A DNA stretch of 64,000 nt from Anaerorhabdus sp964386325 (GTDB lineage: Bacteria; Bacillota_I; Bacilli_A; Erysipelotrichales; Erysipelotrichaceae), in assembly GCA_964386325.1 (NCBI GenBank), contig CAYLQY010000009.1, positions 42,682 through 106,681 on the forward strand, given 5' to 3'. This document shows, piece after piece, positions 44,778-54,048 of the stretch (position 1 is the first letter of the stretch; each line of letters begins with the position of its first letter). A model generated the notes under the pieces. The model was not told the origin of the DNA. It did no database searches and saw only the letters and a list, made by a program, of their open reading frames with translations. The translations under genes and the position numbers were made by a program.

Positions 44778-45628
44778 AAGTTACTCCACACAGTATATAA
44801 TTCAATAAATTTCTCGCCATTAATTGCTTCTGCACGAATAGTTTCTGATAAATTACATTGCGTTAGTATTTCTCTTATTTTGTCATTATCTTGAAGTACT
44901 TCTTTTAAGTTATTAAATAATGTCTTTCTTCTTTGTTTAAAACAAGCTTTAACAAAATCAAAATAGGCTTGTTCATTTTCTACCGTAACCTTATTTTCTT
45001 TTTTTGTGAATTGAATAACTGCAGAATCTACATTTGGTCGTGGATTAAAGATTGTCTTAGGAATCTTCATCACCATTTTAACATGATATAAGTATTGGGT
45101 AATTACACTCAATGCATTATAATCCTTGGTTGATATATTTGCACAAAACCGATCAGCAACTTCTCTTTGAACCATAACGGTAATACTATCCACTTCGCAT
45201 TTACTTTCGAATATTTTAAATAGAATCGGTGTTGTTATATAGTAAGGTAAATTTGCACATACAACGACTTTATTAAATTCTTTTCTACATTCTTTAACAA
45301 CTTCTTCAAAATCTACTTCTAAAAAATCTTGGTGTCTTATTTCATAATTATTATATTCACTAAGAGAATAAGGCAAGACTTCTAATAACCGAGTGTCAAT
45401 TTCATAAGCAATGACTTTTTTTGCACGTTTACATAATTGCTCTGTTAATGCTCCAATACCTGGACCAATTTCAATTACACATTCGTTATCACAATTAGAA
45501 AAATCAGCAATTTTTTCAACAATACCTGGCTCTATGATAAAATTTTGGCCATAGCCTTTTTTGGCATACAGGTCAAATTTTTTCAATATTTCATTTGTTC
45601 TAGCAACAGTTGCAATGGCTTTATTCAT
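44774..45628 (-). CDS. rsmA: 16S rRNA (adenine1518/1519-N6) dimethyltransferase
   Basis: A 284-residue SAM-dependent enzyme that dimethylates two adjacent adenines in helix 45 of 16S rRNA. KKGYGQNFIIEPGIVEKI, the SAM loop VIEIGPGIGALTEQL, and catalytic CANLPYYITTPILFK are all present. Loss gives kasugamycin resistance in other species. Upstream, two GGDEF genes separate it from rnmV. Confidence 0.96.
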   Translation of the reverse strand: MNKAIATVARTNEILKKFDLYAKKGYGQNFIIEPGIVEKIADFSNCDNECVIEIGPGIGALTEQLCKRAKKVIAYEIDTRLLEVLPYSLSEYNNYEIRHQDFLEVDFEEVVKECRKEFNKVVVCANLPYYITTPILFKIFESKCEVDSITVMVQREVADRFCANISTKDYNALSVITQYLYHVKMVMKIPKTIFNPRPNVDSAVIQFTKKENKVTVENEQAYFDFVKACFKQRRKTLFNNLKEVLQDNDKIREILTQCNLSETIRAEAINGEKFIELYTVWSNL

Positions 45629-45694
45629 TTCTACATCCTACTTTTGTAGTATTATCATATCTTATTGAATATCATTATACAACGCTAATATGGT

Positions 45695-47260
45695 TTACTC
45701 GCTATAAATTTTATATCCATTTCTACCTGCTTTTTTTACATCATACAATGCCTTATCCGCAAGTTTACATAGTTCTTTGAAGTTCTTTGCTTTCTTGTTT
45801 GAAACGATTCCTATACTACATGTAATATATTCCATGTGCTCTATTGGAAGTTTTATCATCTTGGCTTTTTCTAAGAAATCTTGTGCCATCTTTTCAATTT
45901 CTTCTTGTGTTTGTTCATAACTTACAAAAAGAATAAACTCATCTCCACCATATTTACCAGCAAGAATATTTTTATTTGAATAACTCTTTAAAATTTCTGC
46001 AAATGCAAGCAAAACTTTATCGCCATATAAATGTCCAAGACAATCATTCACCTGTTTAAAATAATCGATATCAATAAAGTATAAACTAAATTTACTTGCA
46101 TAATTATTAGCGATATTCATCTTTAATTCATTGGTAATATAGGAATCCATATACACACGATTGTATAGTTGTGTAAACGGATCTCGCGAAACTTTCTCTT
46201 GAAGCATCGACTTCTCTTCAACAACATCTTTATGTGCATTACGAATATCTTGTAATTCTATTTCCATTAATAAACTTTTTGAACAAATCCACTTAATCAT
46301 TTCTAATGTTTCCCTACTTAAATCATAGTAGTTCTTAAAATGACTATTAATTGCATCACTAGATTTAAATTTTTGTTCCATATAATTTAGAATCTCATAG
46401 AATTCAATATCAAACATTGTAAGTGTTGTTTTGCTGCGGCGATTTTTCATTACATCCACAAGTTGTTCACACAACGTCTTATCCCCTAGCGTTATCGTAA
46501 CTTCCAGCACTTTCAAAGATGCCCTAAATATGTAAATGAATTCGTCGACTTCATTCGTTTTTTCAATGAATTTAACGATAATATCTCTAACATTATGTTC
46601 ATCAACTGCTTGCATAATTTCATTCATCATGTAGATACAATCTAAAACATCTTGGTATTCTTTAGTAAAACTTACATCACATTTTCGCCAGTGATCAACT
46701 TTTTTATATTCTTCCAAGTAGGAATAAAGTTCGATTATATTAAGTACTATTTGTCTTTTATATTCTATTTTGTCTGCATATTCACTTTCAATAAAATTAG
46801 AATACGAAGTTTCTGCAAATGAAACTGCTGTTTCATAATCTTTTAAATAGACAAACAGGTTGGCAATGTTATTAAGTATTCTGAACTCCCAATTGAATTC
46901 GCTATGCTTTGATGCGATTTGATAGGCTTTTATATAGTTATTAATACTCTTAAAATAATTCGTTTCTTTGGAATAATTAACTCCTAACAAATTATAAGCA
47001 CGCATAATAAAATAATTATTACCACTTGTTGTTGAATAAAGTACTGCCTTTTCAGCTAGTTCATTTGATTTTGAAATATCAAGACTATCACAAATTAATG
47101 CACGATAAAAATTTGCTGCAGCTAAAGCATCTAAATCATTTTTCTCTGCACCATTTTTTTCCAATTGCATTAAAAGAAATTCTCTTTTATCATCACTTAT
47201 TGATGAATCTTCAAGCATTTCAATGTATGCATTAAATTCTTCATTGCTGTGATATTTCAC
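45695..47260 (-). CDS. TPR-repeat diguanylate cyclase (copy 2)
   Basis: A 521-residue cytosolic protein. Residues 1-320 form helical TPR-like repeats (FYRALICDSLDISKSNELAEKAV, NYFIMRAYNLLGVNYSKETNYFKSINNYIKAYQIA, WEFRILNNIANLFVYLKDYETAVSFAETSY), then a short coiled coil, and residues 355-520 a GGDEF domain with DPFTQLYNR and the intact motif GKYGGDEFILFV. No RxxD inhibitory site. It starts with GTG at 47260 (AGGTGA 6 nt upstream), 10 bp after copy 1. The N-terminus may sense a protein or peptide partner. Confidence 0.9.
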   Translation of the reverse strand: MKYHSNEEFNAYIEMLEDSSISDDKREFLLMQLEKNGAEKNDLDALAAANFYRALICDSLDISKSNELAEKAVLYSTTSGNNYFIMRAYNLLGVNYSKETNYFKSINNYIKAYQIASKHSEFNWEFRILNNIANLFVYLKDYETAVSFAETSYSNFIESEYADKIEYKRQIVLNIIELYSYLEEYKKVDHWRKCDVSFTKEYQDVLDCIYMMNEIMQAVDEHNVRDIIVKFIEKTNEVDEFIYIFRASLKVLEVTITLGDKTLCEQLVDVMKNRRSKTTLTMFDIEFYEILNYMEQKFKSSDAINSHFKNYYDLSRETLEMIKWICSKSLLMEIELQDIRNAHKDVVEEKSMLQEKVSRDPFTQLYNRVYMDSYITNELKMNIANNYASKFSLYFIDIDYFKQVNDCLGHLYGDKVLLAFAEILKSYSNKNILAGKYGGDEFILFVSYEQTQEEIEKMAQDFLEKAKMIKLPIEHMEYITCSIGIVSNKKAKNFKELCKLADKALYDVKKAGRNGYKIYSE

Positions 47261-47270
47261 TTATCATCAC

Positions 47271-48842
47271 CTATTTTTCTTTATATAGTGTGTAGCGATC
47301 TCTACCTGCTTCCTTTGAACGATAAAGGGCATCATCCGCTTTTTTAAATAATGACTCAAAATTTTCGTCCCCATCATTTTCCGCTATGCCAATACTCAAT
47401 GTAATTGTAGGCATGTCTTTAATCACTAACTTAATTTTTCGTGCTTCTACACATAATTTTTCAGCTAACTGCTGCACGGTTTCAATTTTTTCATATCCTG
47501 CAACAAACAACATGAATTCATCACCACCATAACGTCCAACTTTCATGGTTTCTGTCATTTCGTTTCTCAGTATTTCAGTAATCAACAATAGAATTTTGTC
47601 GCCTTCATCATGTCCTAATGTATCATTTACTACTTTGAAATAATCTATATCTAAAACAAGTAAAGTTTGATGCTTACCCATAATATTCTTTCTTAAATCT
47701 TCTCTAATATCATTTTCTATTGAAATTTTATTTGGTAAATTCGTAAACGCATCTTTTCCAAGCCTTTTTTGAAGCAGTTCTTTTTCTTCTATTGTATTGC
47801 GGTGAGTTTCTTTTTCTTCCTCTAATTCAATTTCCACTAATAAACTTGTTGAGTAGATGTTTTGCATTGTTTTGATAGCTTTCTTAGTTGCATCGTAATA
47901 CAACTTCATATTTTCATTAAAACCATTCTCACAATTGAACCGTAAATCAAAATCACAGAGTTCTTGGTAATACTTTAAATCAAATGTAGTAATCATTTCT
48001 TTTTCTTTCTTTAAATTCATTACCTGCATTAGTCTTTCACATGTTTCCTTATTTGTTTTTTCAACTGCAACTTCAAAAACATTTAATAAACAACGGAAAA
48101 CATAAATATATTCATCAATTACTTCTGCCATTTTTGCAAATTCATCAATTCTTTGAACTAAGTATTCAATACCTTTGTCTTTATTTTTGGTAATTTCGTT
48201 CATCTTTATTAAGCATTGAATAACTTTACCTTCTAAGTCATCATATTCTACTGTTTTTAATTGACTCCAGTAATCAACCTTATCATTATTCTCTGCAAAT
48301 GCGTAAAGTTCAATAATATTTAAAATTAGTTGAGCAATCAATGATCTTTCTTTGAAGCGTTTCTTTGAATATTTTTCATAAGCCATTTCTATAAATGTTG
48401 CAGCAGTCTCATATTCTTCAAGCCATACGAATAAATTGCCAATATTATTCAACACAATCCAGTCATAGTCATATTCTGAATGTCTTGTAGCTATATAGTA
48501 AGCTTGAAGATAATATTGAATACTTTTTAAATAATTTGCTTTTTCAGAATATTCAATGCCTAAAGAATTATTTATCTTCATGGTATAAAATTTATTCTCA
48601 CCATTTTTCGCATAGTTCAATGCCTTATCCAAACATGTAATCGCTTGGTCTATACCTTCATTATCATGTATCGATATCGCACGATAAAAATAATATGCTG
48701 CTAAACCATTTACATCATTATCTTTTATTGCTAATTCTCCAAGTTTTTTGAGAGCATTTTCTTTTTCTTCACTACTAAAATCAACATAATTTTCAATTAT
48801 GCTTAATAGCTTTTGATAATTTTCTTTTTCGTGATATTTCAA
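47271..48842 (-). CDS. TPR-repeat diguanylate cyclase (copy 1)
   Basis: A 523-residue paralogue of the following gene, collinear through the TPR region (YYFYRAISIHDNEGIDQAITCLDKAL, MKINNSLGIEYSEKANYLKSIQYYLQAYYIA) and the GGDEF domain (DAFTNLPNK, GRYGGDEFMLFV). The frame is open from GTG 48857, but the paralogue begins KYH, and TTG at 48842 gives the same N-terminus (KYHEKEN versus KYHSNEE) with GAGAGTGA upstream, so TTG is the likely start. No RxxD site. The pair looks like a tandem duplication that has diverged. Confidence 0.88.
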   Translation of the reverse strand: MKYHEKENYQKLLSIIENYVDFSSEEKENALKKLGELAIKDNDVNGLAAYYFYRAISIHDNEGIDQAITCLDKALNYAKNGENKFYTMKINNSLGIEYSEKANYLKSIQYYLQAYYIATRHSEYDYDWIVLNNIGNLFVWLEEYETAATFIEMAYEKYSKKRFKERSLIAQLILNIIELYAFAENNDKVDYWSQLKTVEYDDLEGKVIQCLIKMNEITKNKDKGIEYLVQRIDEFAKMAEVIDEYIYVFRCLLNVFEVAVEKTNKETCERLMQVMNLKKEKEMITTFDLKYYQELCDFDLRFNCENGFNENMKLYYDATKKAIKTMQNIYSTSLLVEIELEEEKETHRNTIEEKELLQKRLGKDAFTNLPNKISIENDIREDLRKNIMGKHQTLLVLDIDYFKVVNDTLGHDEGDKILLLITEILRNEMTETMKVGRYGGDEFMLFVAGYEKIETVQQLAEKLCVEARKIKLVIKDMPTITLSIGIAENDGDENFESLFKKADDALYRSKEAGRDRYTLYKEK

Positions 48843-48936
48843 TGTAATCACTCTCACTTCACTTTTTTAAATTATAGAGTCTTTACCTATAAAATGCAAT
48901 GTTACCATTTGATTTAGCAACAATCTTACATAATCT

Positions 48937-49464
48937 TTACTTTATAAATTTCTTGATATCTTCTTTATTCATTTCTAACATCTTGCAACGCTTAAGTAAT
49001 GTCTTTGCATTAGATTCTCCAATTCCAAGTTTTGTTGTGAGTTTTTTTCGTAGGTCTTTACTTTCTGATCCACCTGTTAACCCTAATTCAAAAAAATCAT
49101 TCATTGTTAAATCTGATTGAACATCCTTATCGAATGTTACAACTTGATTTAATGCGATTTCAAGTGTTTCTCTGTCAGCATGTTCGATTCCTACTTTTTT
49201 ACTTGTACGTGATTTCTCTTTAGGTACAAATGCATTTTTACATCCATTAATTCGTTGATTAATTGTCATACGTATTTTCTCACCTGGTGAGTCTGGATCT
49301 GTGAATATGATGACTCCCCGTGTTTTATTTGTCTCTTCAATTAACTTTAATGTTGCTTCTGACAAATGTGTTCCATGTGTTTCGATTGTATCACAATCGA
49401 AATGACTTTTTAATACATTGGTATCATTTTTCCCTTCCACAACAATTACTTCTTTTATTTTCAT
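48937..49464 (-). CDS. rnmV: Ribonuclease M5
   Basis: A 175-residue TOPRIM nuclease that matures 5S rRNA with ribosomal protein L18 in Bacillota. The TOPRIM motif is VIVVEGKNDTNVL at the N-terminus with the catalytic Glu, and the acidic pair DPDSPGEKIR follows; the C-terminal part has KSRTSKKVGIEHADRETLEIAL. The usual neighbour rsmA is displaced by two GGDEF genes. Confidence 0.95.
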   Translation of the reverse strand: MKIKEVIVVEGKNDTNVLKSHFDCDTIETHGTHLSEATLKLIEETNKTRGVIIFTDPDSPGEKIRMTINQRINGCKNAFVPKEKSRTSKKVGIEHADRETLEIALNQVVTFDKDVQSDLTMNDFFELGLTGGSESKDLRKKLTTKLGIGESNAKTLLKRCKMLEMNKEDIKKFIK

Positions 49465-49488
49465 TTATCTCACCATCTTTATTCTTTT

Positions 49489-49857
49489 TTAATACTCACT
49501 GAATTCTATTAAATTTCCATCTGGGTCATAAAGATAAATTGAATTCATATCACCCTTTACACCCGTTCTACCTACAACGCCTATATGTATTGTATACCCT
49601 TTTGACTCAAGATTTTGTTTGAATATTTCAATTGATTCATCTATTTCAAAACAAATATCAGCACTTCCTACTTGTACATGTGTTGCATGTGGGATTAATT
49701 CACGATTTAAATAATGAACATTAATTTTAAAATCGCCAGCATATAGTTCTCCTCGTGTTTCATATTCTTTCGCATCAAATCCCAGTCCTTTATAAAATTC
49801 GATACATTTCTTCATATTAGAAGTTGTGATTACAAAATGATCTATCTTCTTTATCAT
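49489..49857 (-). CDS. VOC-superfamily (glyoxalase/bleomycin-resistance-like) protein
   Basis: A 122-residue protein with VOC beta-alpha-beta-beta-beta modules: KIDHFVITTSNMKKCIEFYKGLGFDAKEY at the N-terminus and IYLYDPDGNLIEFSEY at the C-terminus, carrying the metal-binding His and Glu. Similar to catechol-dioxygenase-like or virulence-associated VOC proteins; substrate unknown. The frame extends into the HxlR gene from a TTG, but ATG at 49857 overlaps its stop region and is preferred. It is co-transcribed with the HxlR regulator. Confidence 0.85.
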   Translation of the reverse strand: MIKKIDHFVITTSNMKKCIEFYKGLGFDAKEYETRGELYAGDFKINVHYLNRELIPHATHVQVGSADICFEIDESIEIFKQNLESKGYTIHIGVVGRTGVKGDMNSIYLYDPDGNLIEFSEY

Positions 49858-49858
49858 C

Positions 49859-50179
49859 TTATTTTTCCATATATTCCTTTCCAAGTTCTTGCATAATATT
49901 TAATGCTTGTAGTAATTTCTCACCACGATTTTTTGTTAAGAAATATTCAACTCGCAAAGGATATCCTGAATAGCTTTCCTTAGCAACAAATTCAAATTCT
50001 ACTAATTCTTTTAAATGCTGTAACAACATTTTTTGTGTAATCCCATTAATGTCTTTCTCAAGTTGTGATAGAGATGTCGGCCCAAGTCGTAATCGCCATA
50101 AGATAATTGGTTTCCACTTTCCCTTTAACATATCATGTGTTAATTCTAATGGGCATGTATAGTTTTCTCTTACAATCAT
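49859..50179 (-). CDS. HxlR-family transcriptional regulator
   Basis: A 106-residue winged-helix regulator with the family pattern CPLELTHDMLKGKWKPIILWRLRLGPTSLSQLEKDINGITQKMLLQHLKELVE. The conserved N-terminal Cys (about residue 9) is the redox/electrophile sensor in well-studied members such as HypR and YodB/QorR. It probably controls the downstream VOC gene. Confidence 0.92.
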   Translation of the reverse strand: MIVRENYTCPLELTHDMLKGKWKPIILWRLRLGPTSLSQLEKDINGITQKMLLQHLKELVEFEFVAKESYSGYPLRVEYFLTKNRGEKLLQALNIMQELGKEYMEK

Positions 50180-50255
50180 GTCTTCTACCTATCTTTCTAC
50201 CTTTATTATATCAAACAATGTTCTAAACACCCTTAACTATTGTTAAACGCAAGAA

Positions 50256-50284
50256 AAAAGTTTGACTCCGAAAAAGTCAAACTT
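50256..50284 (-). terminator. Terminator of the murQ-PTS operon
   Basis: Minus strand AAGTTTGACT-TTTTCGG-AGTCAAACTTTTTTC: a 10-bp stem with U-tract just after the last gene. Confidence 0.9.
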
Positions 50285-50288
50285 CTTA

Positions 50289-50960
50289 TTAATATTTAGC
50301 TAATAGTGAATGATTATCGCAACAACACTTTGCGATTTCAAGCCATTTCTCATCTTGTAAAAAGCCTATTGCTCTTTTAAGATAGTAATCTACTTCACTA
50401 GTTTTGTTTTGATAATACTCCAATTTCGCTAATCGAAAATTTGTTAATCCTTTACGATTTTCATCTTGATCTTCTTTCTCCATGTTCAGCAAATCATTTT
50501 TTCGCGATATATCATGATGAATATAAATATCGACAATTAAACTACTTTCTTCTACAAGAGAATGCAACTTCTTTTTATTACTTGCCAATTTTTTGATTTC
50601 TTCCAATGCTTCGCAAGCATTATCTTTATCATTAATCGAACAAGTATACGATATCTTTTTCGTCGCAAGATCTAGTTTTTGATTTTTTGTTAGCTTGAAA
50701 TGTTTAAGGTTTTTAAATGACTCTTCGATTTTATTATTATCATTTTGAAAAATCCATGCATCTAATCTTAGAATTTCAATTGTTGCACTCGTATAGATTA
50801 AACGCAATCGTTTATTATTCAATAATGTCATATATAAAGAGACATTGCGTTCTAGATAAAGAATCTTTCTTAACTCTAATGTTGTTTTTCTTCTCAGCTT
50901 GTCTAAATTGAAGACAAGCACAAGTGAAATAATGATAACAATAATAAACCAAAATCCCAT
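50289..50960 (-). CDS. Membrane-anchored protein of unknown function at the end of the PTS operon
   Basis: A 223-residue protein: one N-terminal membrane span (FWFIIVIIISLVLVFNL), then a long helical, Lys/Asn-rich cytosolic part with TPR-like spacing (LTNFRLAKLEYYQNKTSEVDYYLKRAIGFL at about 175-205). I recognise no family. The in-frame GTG at 50969 overlaps the Shine-Dalgarno; ATG at 50960 has AAGAGGTGAG 4 nt before it. It is the last gene of the operon, 28 bp after IID, so may be an accessory to transport or sugar metabolism (inference). Confidence 0.7.
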   Translation of the reverse strand: MGFWFIIVIIISLVLVFNLDKLRRKTTLELRKILYLERNVSLYMTLLNNKRLRLIYTSATIEILRLDAWIFQNDNNKIEESFKNLKHFKLTKNQKLDLATKKISYTCSINDKDNACEALEEIKKLASNKKKLHSLVEESSLIVDIYIHHDISRKNDLLNMEKEDQDENRKGLTNFRLAKLEYYQNKTSEVDYYLKRAIGFLQDEKWLEIAKCCCDNHSLLAKY

Positions 50961-50988
50961 TTTACTCACCTCTTAATATTACTCACTT

Positions 50989-51861
50989 TTATGCATAAAC
51001 TCCTGTTAAATAACCCACTGCTGTTAATAGACATGCAAGTACAAGAATCAATCCCATTAGTTTTAATGGTGACCATTTTTTCTTTGCATATAACCAATAA
51101 ACAAGCAATGTCAATCCTAATGGTAGGATCTTAGGGAAGATTGCATTCAACATATTATCCGCATTGAATAGCACTTGATTTTGTAGAATTTCTCCTGTTG
51201 CTCCATCCAATACATCTTTCACGATTTGAATAGGTAAAGATGCACTTACAAATGAAGCTGTTAAAGCACCTACAACTATTAATCCTAATACTGTCATTGC
51301 ATCTGTTAAGGCATCTAATTTACCAGTAGCCATCATTCCTTGCATACCTTCTAAACCTGAACGATAACCTACTCTAAATAACCACCAACTTAATGCACAT
51401 GTTCCTACTGGATAAGCAATCATATAAACAACTGGACCTAACCATGCAGTTGATGCATTTGCTTGAGCAATTGATAAACAAATCGTTAATAATACTGGAA
51501 TAATTGTCGCAACCCAAAGTGAATCTCCAATTGCTGAAGTTGGTCCAATTAACGCAACCTTTACTGATTCAATAAGTTCAGGTGTACATTGACCATTAGC
51601 ATTCGCTTCTTCAAGTCCACATACAATTCCATTACATATAGATCCAACTTGTGCTTCAGTATTGAATAGTGTAATGTGACGATTTAATGCTTTTGCTTTA
51701 TCTTCTTTTGTATCGTAAAGTTCTTCAATTACAGGAGCCATTGATTGACCAAAGGCCATTCCTAACATTGATTCTGCTTGTTGTGAACAACCATTCCAAA
51801 AGAACCATGTAAAGAATGATTTTTTAAGTGTCTTTGGACTAATTTTTTTAACTGTTGTCAT
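50989..51861 (-). CDS. PTS system mannose/fructose/sorbose-family IID component
   Basis: A 290-residue membrane protein typical of mannose-family EIID: KSFFTWFFWNGCSQQAESMLGMAFGQSM, VALIGPTSAIGDSLWVATIIPVL and hydrophobic C-terminal spans. With IIC it forms the sugar channel. It is 1 bp from IIC and 42 bp downstream of nothing else of the PTS; EIIA is not encoded in the operon. Confidence 0.95.
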   Translation of the reverse strand: MTTVKKISPKTLKKSFFTWFFWNGCSQQAESMLGMAFGQSMAPVIEELYDTKEDKAKALNRHITLFNTEAQVGSICNGIVCGLEEANANGQCTPELIESVKVALIGPTSAIGDSLWVATIIPVLLTICLSIAQANASTAWLGPVVYMIAYPVGTCALSWWLFRVGYRSGLEGMQGMMATGKLDALTDAMTVLGLIVVGALTASFVSASLPIQIVKDVLDGATGEILQNQVLFNADNMLNAIFPKILPLGLTLLVYWLYAKKKWSPLKLMGLILVLACLLTAVGYLTGVYA

Positions 51862-51862
51862 A

Positions 51863-52642
51863 TTATACAGACTCCTTTCTACTTACCGCTGTGTAGTAAA
51901 GTACAGCTGTAATAATTCCAACAATAGCAACAGCCATTGTTGTTAAATTGAAATAAGTTACTAAGATAAATCCAGCTAAGAAAATAACAAAGTGATATTG
52001 TTTCTTCAATAAGAATGAAAGAATAATTCCCATTCCTAATGAAGCCATCATGCCACCAAATGTTCCTAATAAAGTTGTTAACCATGATGGAATTAAAGTT
52101 GCAAAATCAGCTTGTCCTGATGCTGCCGTCATTGATGTAAGTACTAATACCGCTGGAATGAAACGACATGCAAACCCAATTAATTGTCCTAAGGCAACGT
52201 TAGGAATATACATTTTGTCTGTTCTTCCTTCATTTGCGTATTTTTGGGCAAAACGATTCAATGGTAAGTTTGCAGCATACGAGATGTTCCATACCAATTG
52301 ACCAACTAATCCACCAATTCCAGCAAATACAACTGATAGACCAATAACTTCAGTTACCCCTAATCCTTTACCGAAAACAAGTGCTCCTGCTGTACCGATG
52401 TAGGTAGCATAAGATAAATCCCATGCAACTGCTCCCCCGGGTGTTACATTCCCCATATACATGATTTGAAGTGGAATTCCGACCATTAAAGCAGTTTGTA
52501 CATCATTCATAATCAATCCAACAATGAATGAAGCAACAAGGGGTCTACCTAGGGTATACCATCCTATTGTATTTCCCACAATGGACCCGATCGAACCTAG
52601 ATAAATAAATAATGATACTAGAATGATTTGAATCATCGACAT
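51863..52642 (-). CDS. PTS system mannose/fructose/sorbose-family IIC component
   Basis: A 259-residue membrane protein with six or seven spans and the family motif GNTIGWYTLGRPLVASFIVGLIMND and GIPLQIMYMGNVTPGGAVAWD. It partners IID in translocation of the sugar. Strong AAGGAGG site; two in-frame ATGs at the start are possible. Confidence 0.95.
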   Translation of the reverse strand: MSMIQIILVSLFIYLGSIGSIVGNTIGWYTLGRPLVASFIVGLIMNDVQTALMVGIPLQIMYMGNVTPGGAVAWDLSYATYIGTAGALVFGKGLGVTEVIGLSVVFAGIGGLVGQLVWNISYAANLPLNRFAQKYANEGRTDKMYIPNVALGQLIGFACRFIPAVLVLTSMTAASGQADFATLIPSWLTTLLGTFGGMMASLGMGIILSFLLKKQYHFVIFLAGFILVTYFNLTTMAVAIVGIITAVLYYTAVSRKESV

Positions 52643-52657
52643 ATTAATTTGTCCTCC

Positions 52658-53146
52658 TTATATTGATTTTTTAAAAGTGTCCCAACTTGTACCTGCCGCA
52701 TTTGGTAGTTGTTGAAAACTAACTTTAAATCCATCTTGATTTAACTCATCAATGTTTTTGACATCTTCATCGCTAAGAAAAAAGATTCCTGTTGCACCAG
52801 TTACTTGATGATTTGTATCTGGTCGTTTTGCCATATTACCTAGAATAATTGACTCGCAACCTTTTATTTCTTCTTTAATTTCCATAAGTTTACTTGGAAC
52901 TTTGGCAATAACTAAACGATTCTTATCACTTGGTTTTGCCAATAATTCTTTTGCTTCTTCCACAGTAACAATATGCGTTGTGTATTGTTTAGGAACTCCC
53001 ATCGTTAAGATTGATTTAAGCATTGGATTCTTTGCGCTATCATTATCAATCGCTATGATTTCTTGAATACCAAGGGTTGGACACCATGCCACAATTGTTT
53101 GCCCATGAATCAATCGATCATCTACTCTTACAAAAACTTTTGCCAT
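52658..53146 (-). CDS. PTS system mannose/fructose/sorbose-family IIB component
   Basis: A 162-residue cytosolic protein with the phospho-acceptor His in FVRVDDRLIHGQTIVAW (about residue 15) and the family fold (MLKSILTMGVPKQYTTHIVTVEEA). It transfers phosphate from EIIA to the sugar. Follows murQ by 11 bp. Confidence 0.95.
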   Translation of the reverse strand: MAKVFVRVDDRLIHGQTIVAWCPTLGIQEIIAIDNDSAKNPMLKSILTMGVPKQYTTHIVTVEEAKELLAKPSDKNRLVIAKVPSKLMEIKEEIKGCESIILGNMAKRPDTNHQVTGATGIFFLSDEDVKNIDELNQDGFKVSFQQLPNAAGTSWDTFKKSI

Positions 53147-53157
53147 ACATTTTCCTC

Positions 53158-54048
53158 CTACTGTATTGCTTTTCTTACAAACCCATTAGCCTGTACAAGT
53201 TTGTCATTTGCACAAGCGGCATCAACATTTAGTAAAATCATGACAATTGCAGTTTTTGAATGATAGTCACATTTTATTAAACTGTCCTCTGCTACTTCAT
53301 AACTACATCCTGTTGCTTGCATCACTATTCGTTTTGAACGTTCAACAAGTTTTTCATTTGTTGCTTTCATATCAACCATTAGATTGCCATATACTTTTCC
53401 TATACCAATCATTGATGTTGTTGTAATCATATTTAAAATCAACTTCTGACATGTTCCTGCTTTTAATCTTGTTGATCCTGTTAACACTTCCGCTCCAGCA
53501 TCCACTTCAATTGCAATTTCAGCATGTTTTGCTAACTCACTATTTTTATTACATGCAATCGAACCTGTATGAGCACCAATTTCTCTAGCATAATCAAGGG
53601 CACCAATGGCATATGGCGTTCTTCCTGATGCCGCAATTGCTATTAAAATGTCTTTTGAACTTAATTCTAAATCCATCAATTCCTTTTTTGCGAGCTCTGT
53701 TGAATCTTCTGCACCTTCAACCGCTTTTATAAATGCCCCTTGACCGCCTGCAATGATTCCAATGATTTCATCGGTTGTAGAAAATGTTGGAACACATTCC
53801 ACTGCATCAAGAATACCTAATCGTCCTGAAGTTCCAGCTCCTGCAAAAATACAACGTCCTCCTTGATTCAATACGTTAATCACAACGTGAACCAAACGTT
53901 CAATATCATCCAGAGCTTCATGAACTGCTGATATTACTTTTGAATCTTCTTCATTCATAATAGTCAACATTTCTTTGACGCTTAATAAATCTAATTCCAT
54001 TGTTTTGCTATTTCTTGATTCTGTTTGTAAATGATCAATCTTTACCAT
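53158..54048 (-). CDS. murQ: N-acetylmuramic acid 6-phosphate etherase
   Basis: A 296-residue SIS-domain enzyme that splits MurNAc-6-phosphate into GlcNAc-6-phosphate and D-lactate. Family signatures are visible: IFAGAGTSGRLGILDAVECVPTF, the catalytic Glu region EGAEDS, and IGALDYAREIGAHTGSIACN plus VLTGSTRLKAGTCQKLILNM. Its ATG overlaps the end of the PIG-L-like gene (7 nt). The PTS genes follow, so the imported sugar is probably MurNAc or a MurNAc derivative. Confidence 0.95.
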   Translation of the reverse strand: MVKIDHLQTESRNSKTMELDLLSVKEMLTIMNEEDSKVISAVHEALDDIERLVHVVINVLNQGGRCIFAGAGTSGRLGILDAVECVPTFSTTDEIIGIIAGGQGAFIKAVEGAEDSTELAKKELMDLELSSKDILIAIAASGRTPYAIGALDYAREIGAHTGSIACNKNSELAKHAEIAIEVDAGAEVLTGSTRLKAGTCQKLILNMITTTSMIGIGKVYGNLMVDMKATNEKLVERSKRIVMQATGCSYEVAEDSLIKCDYHSKTAIVMILLNVDAACANDKLVQANGFVRKAIQ

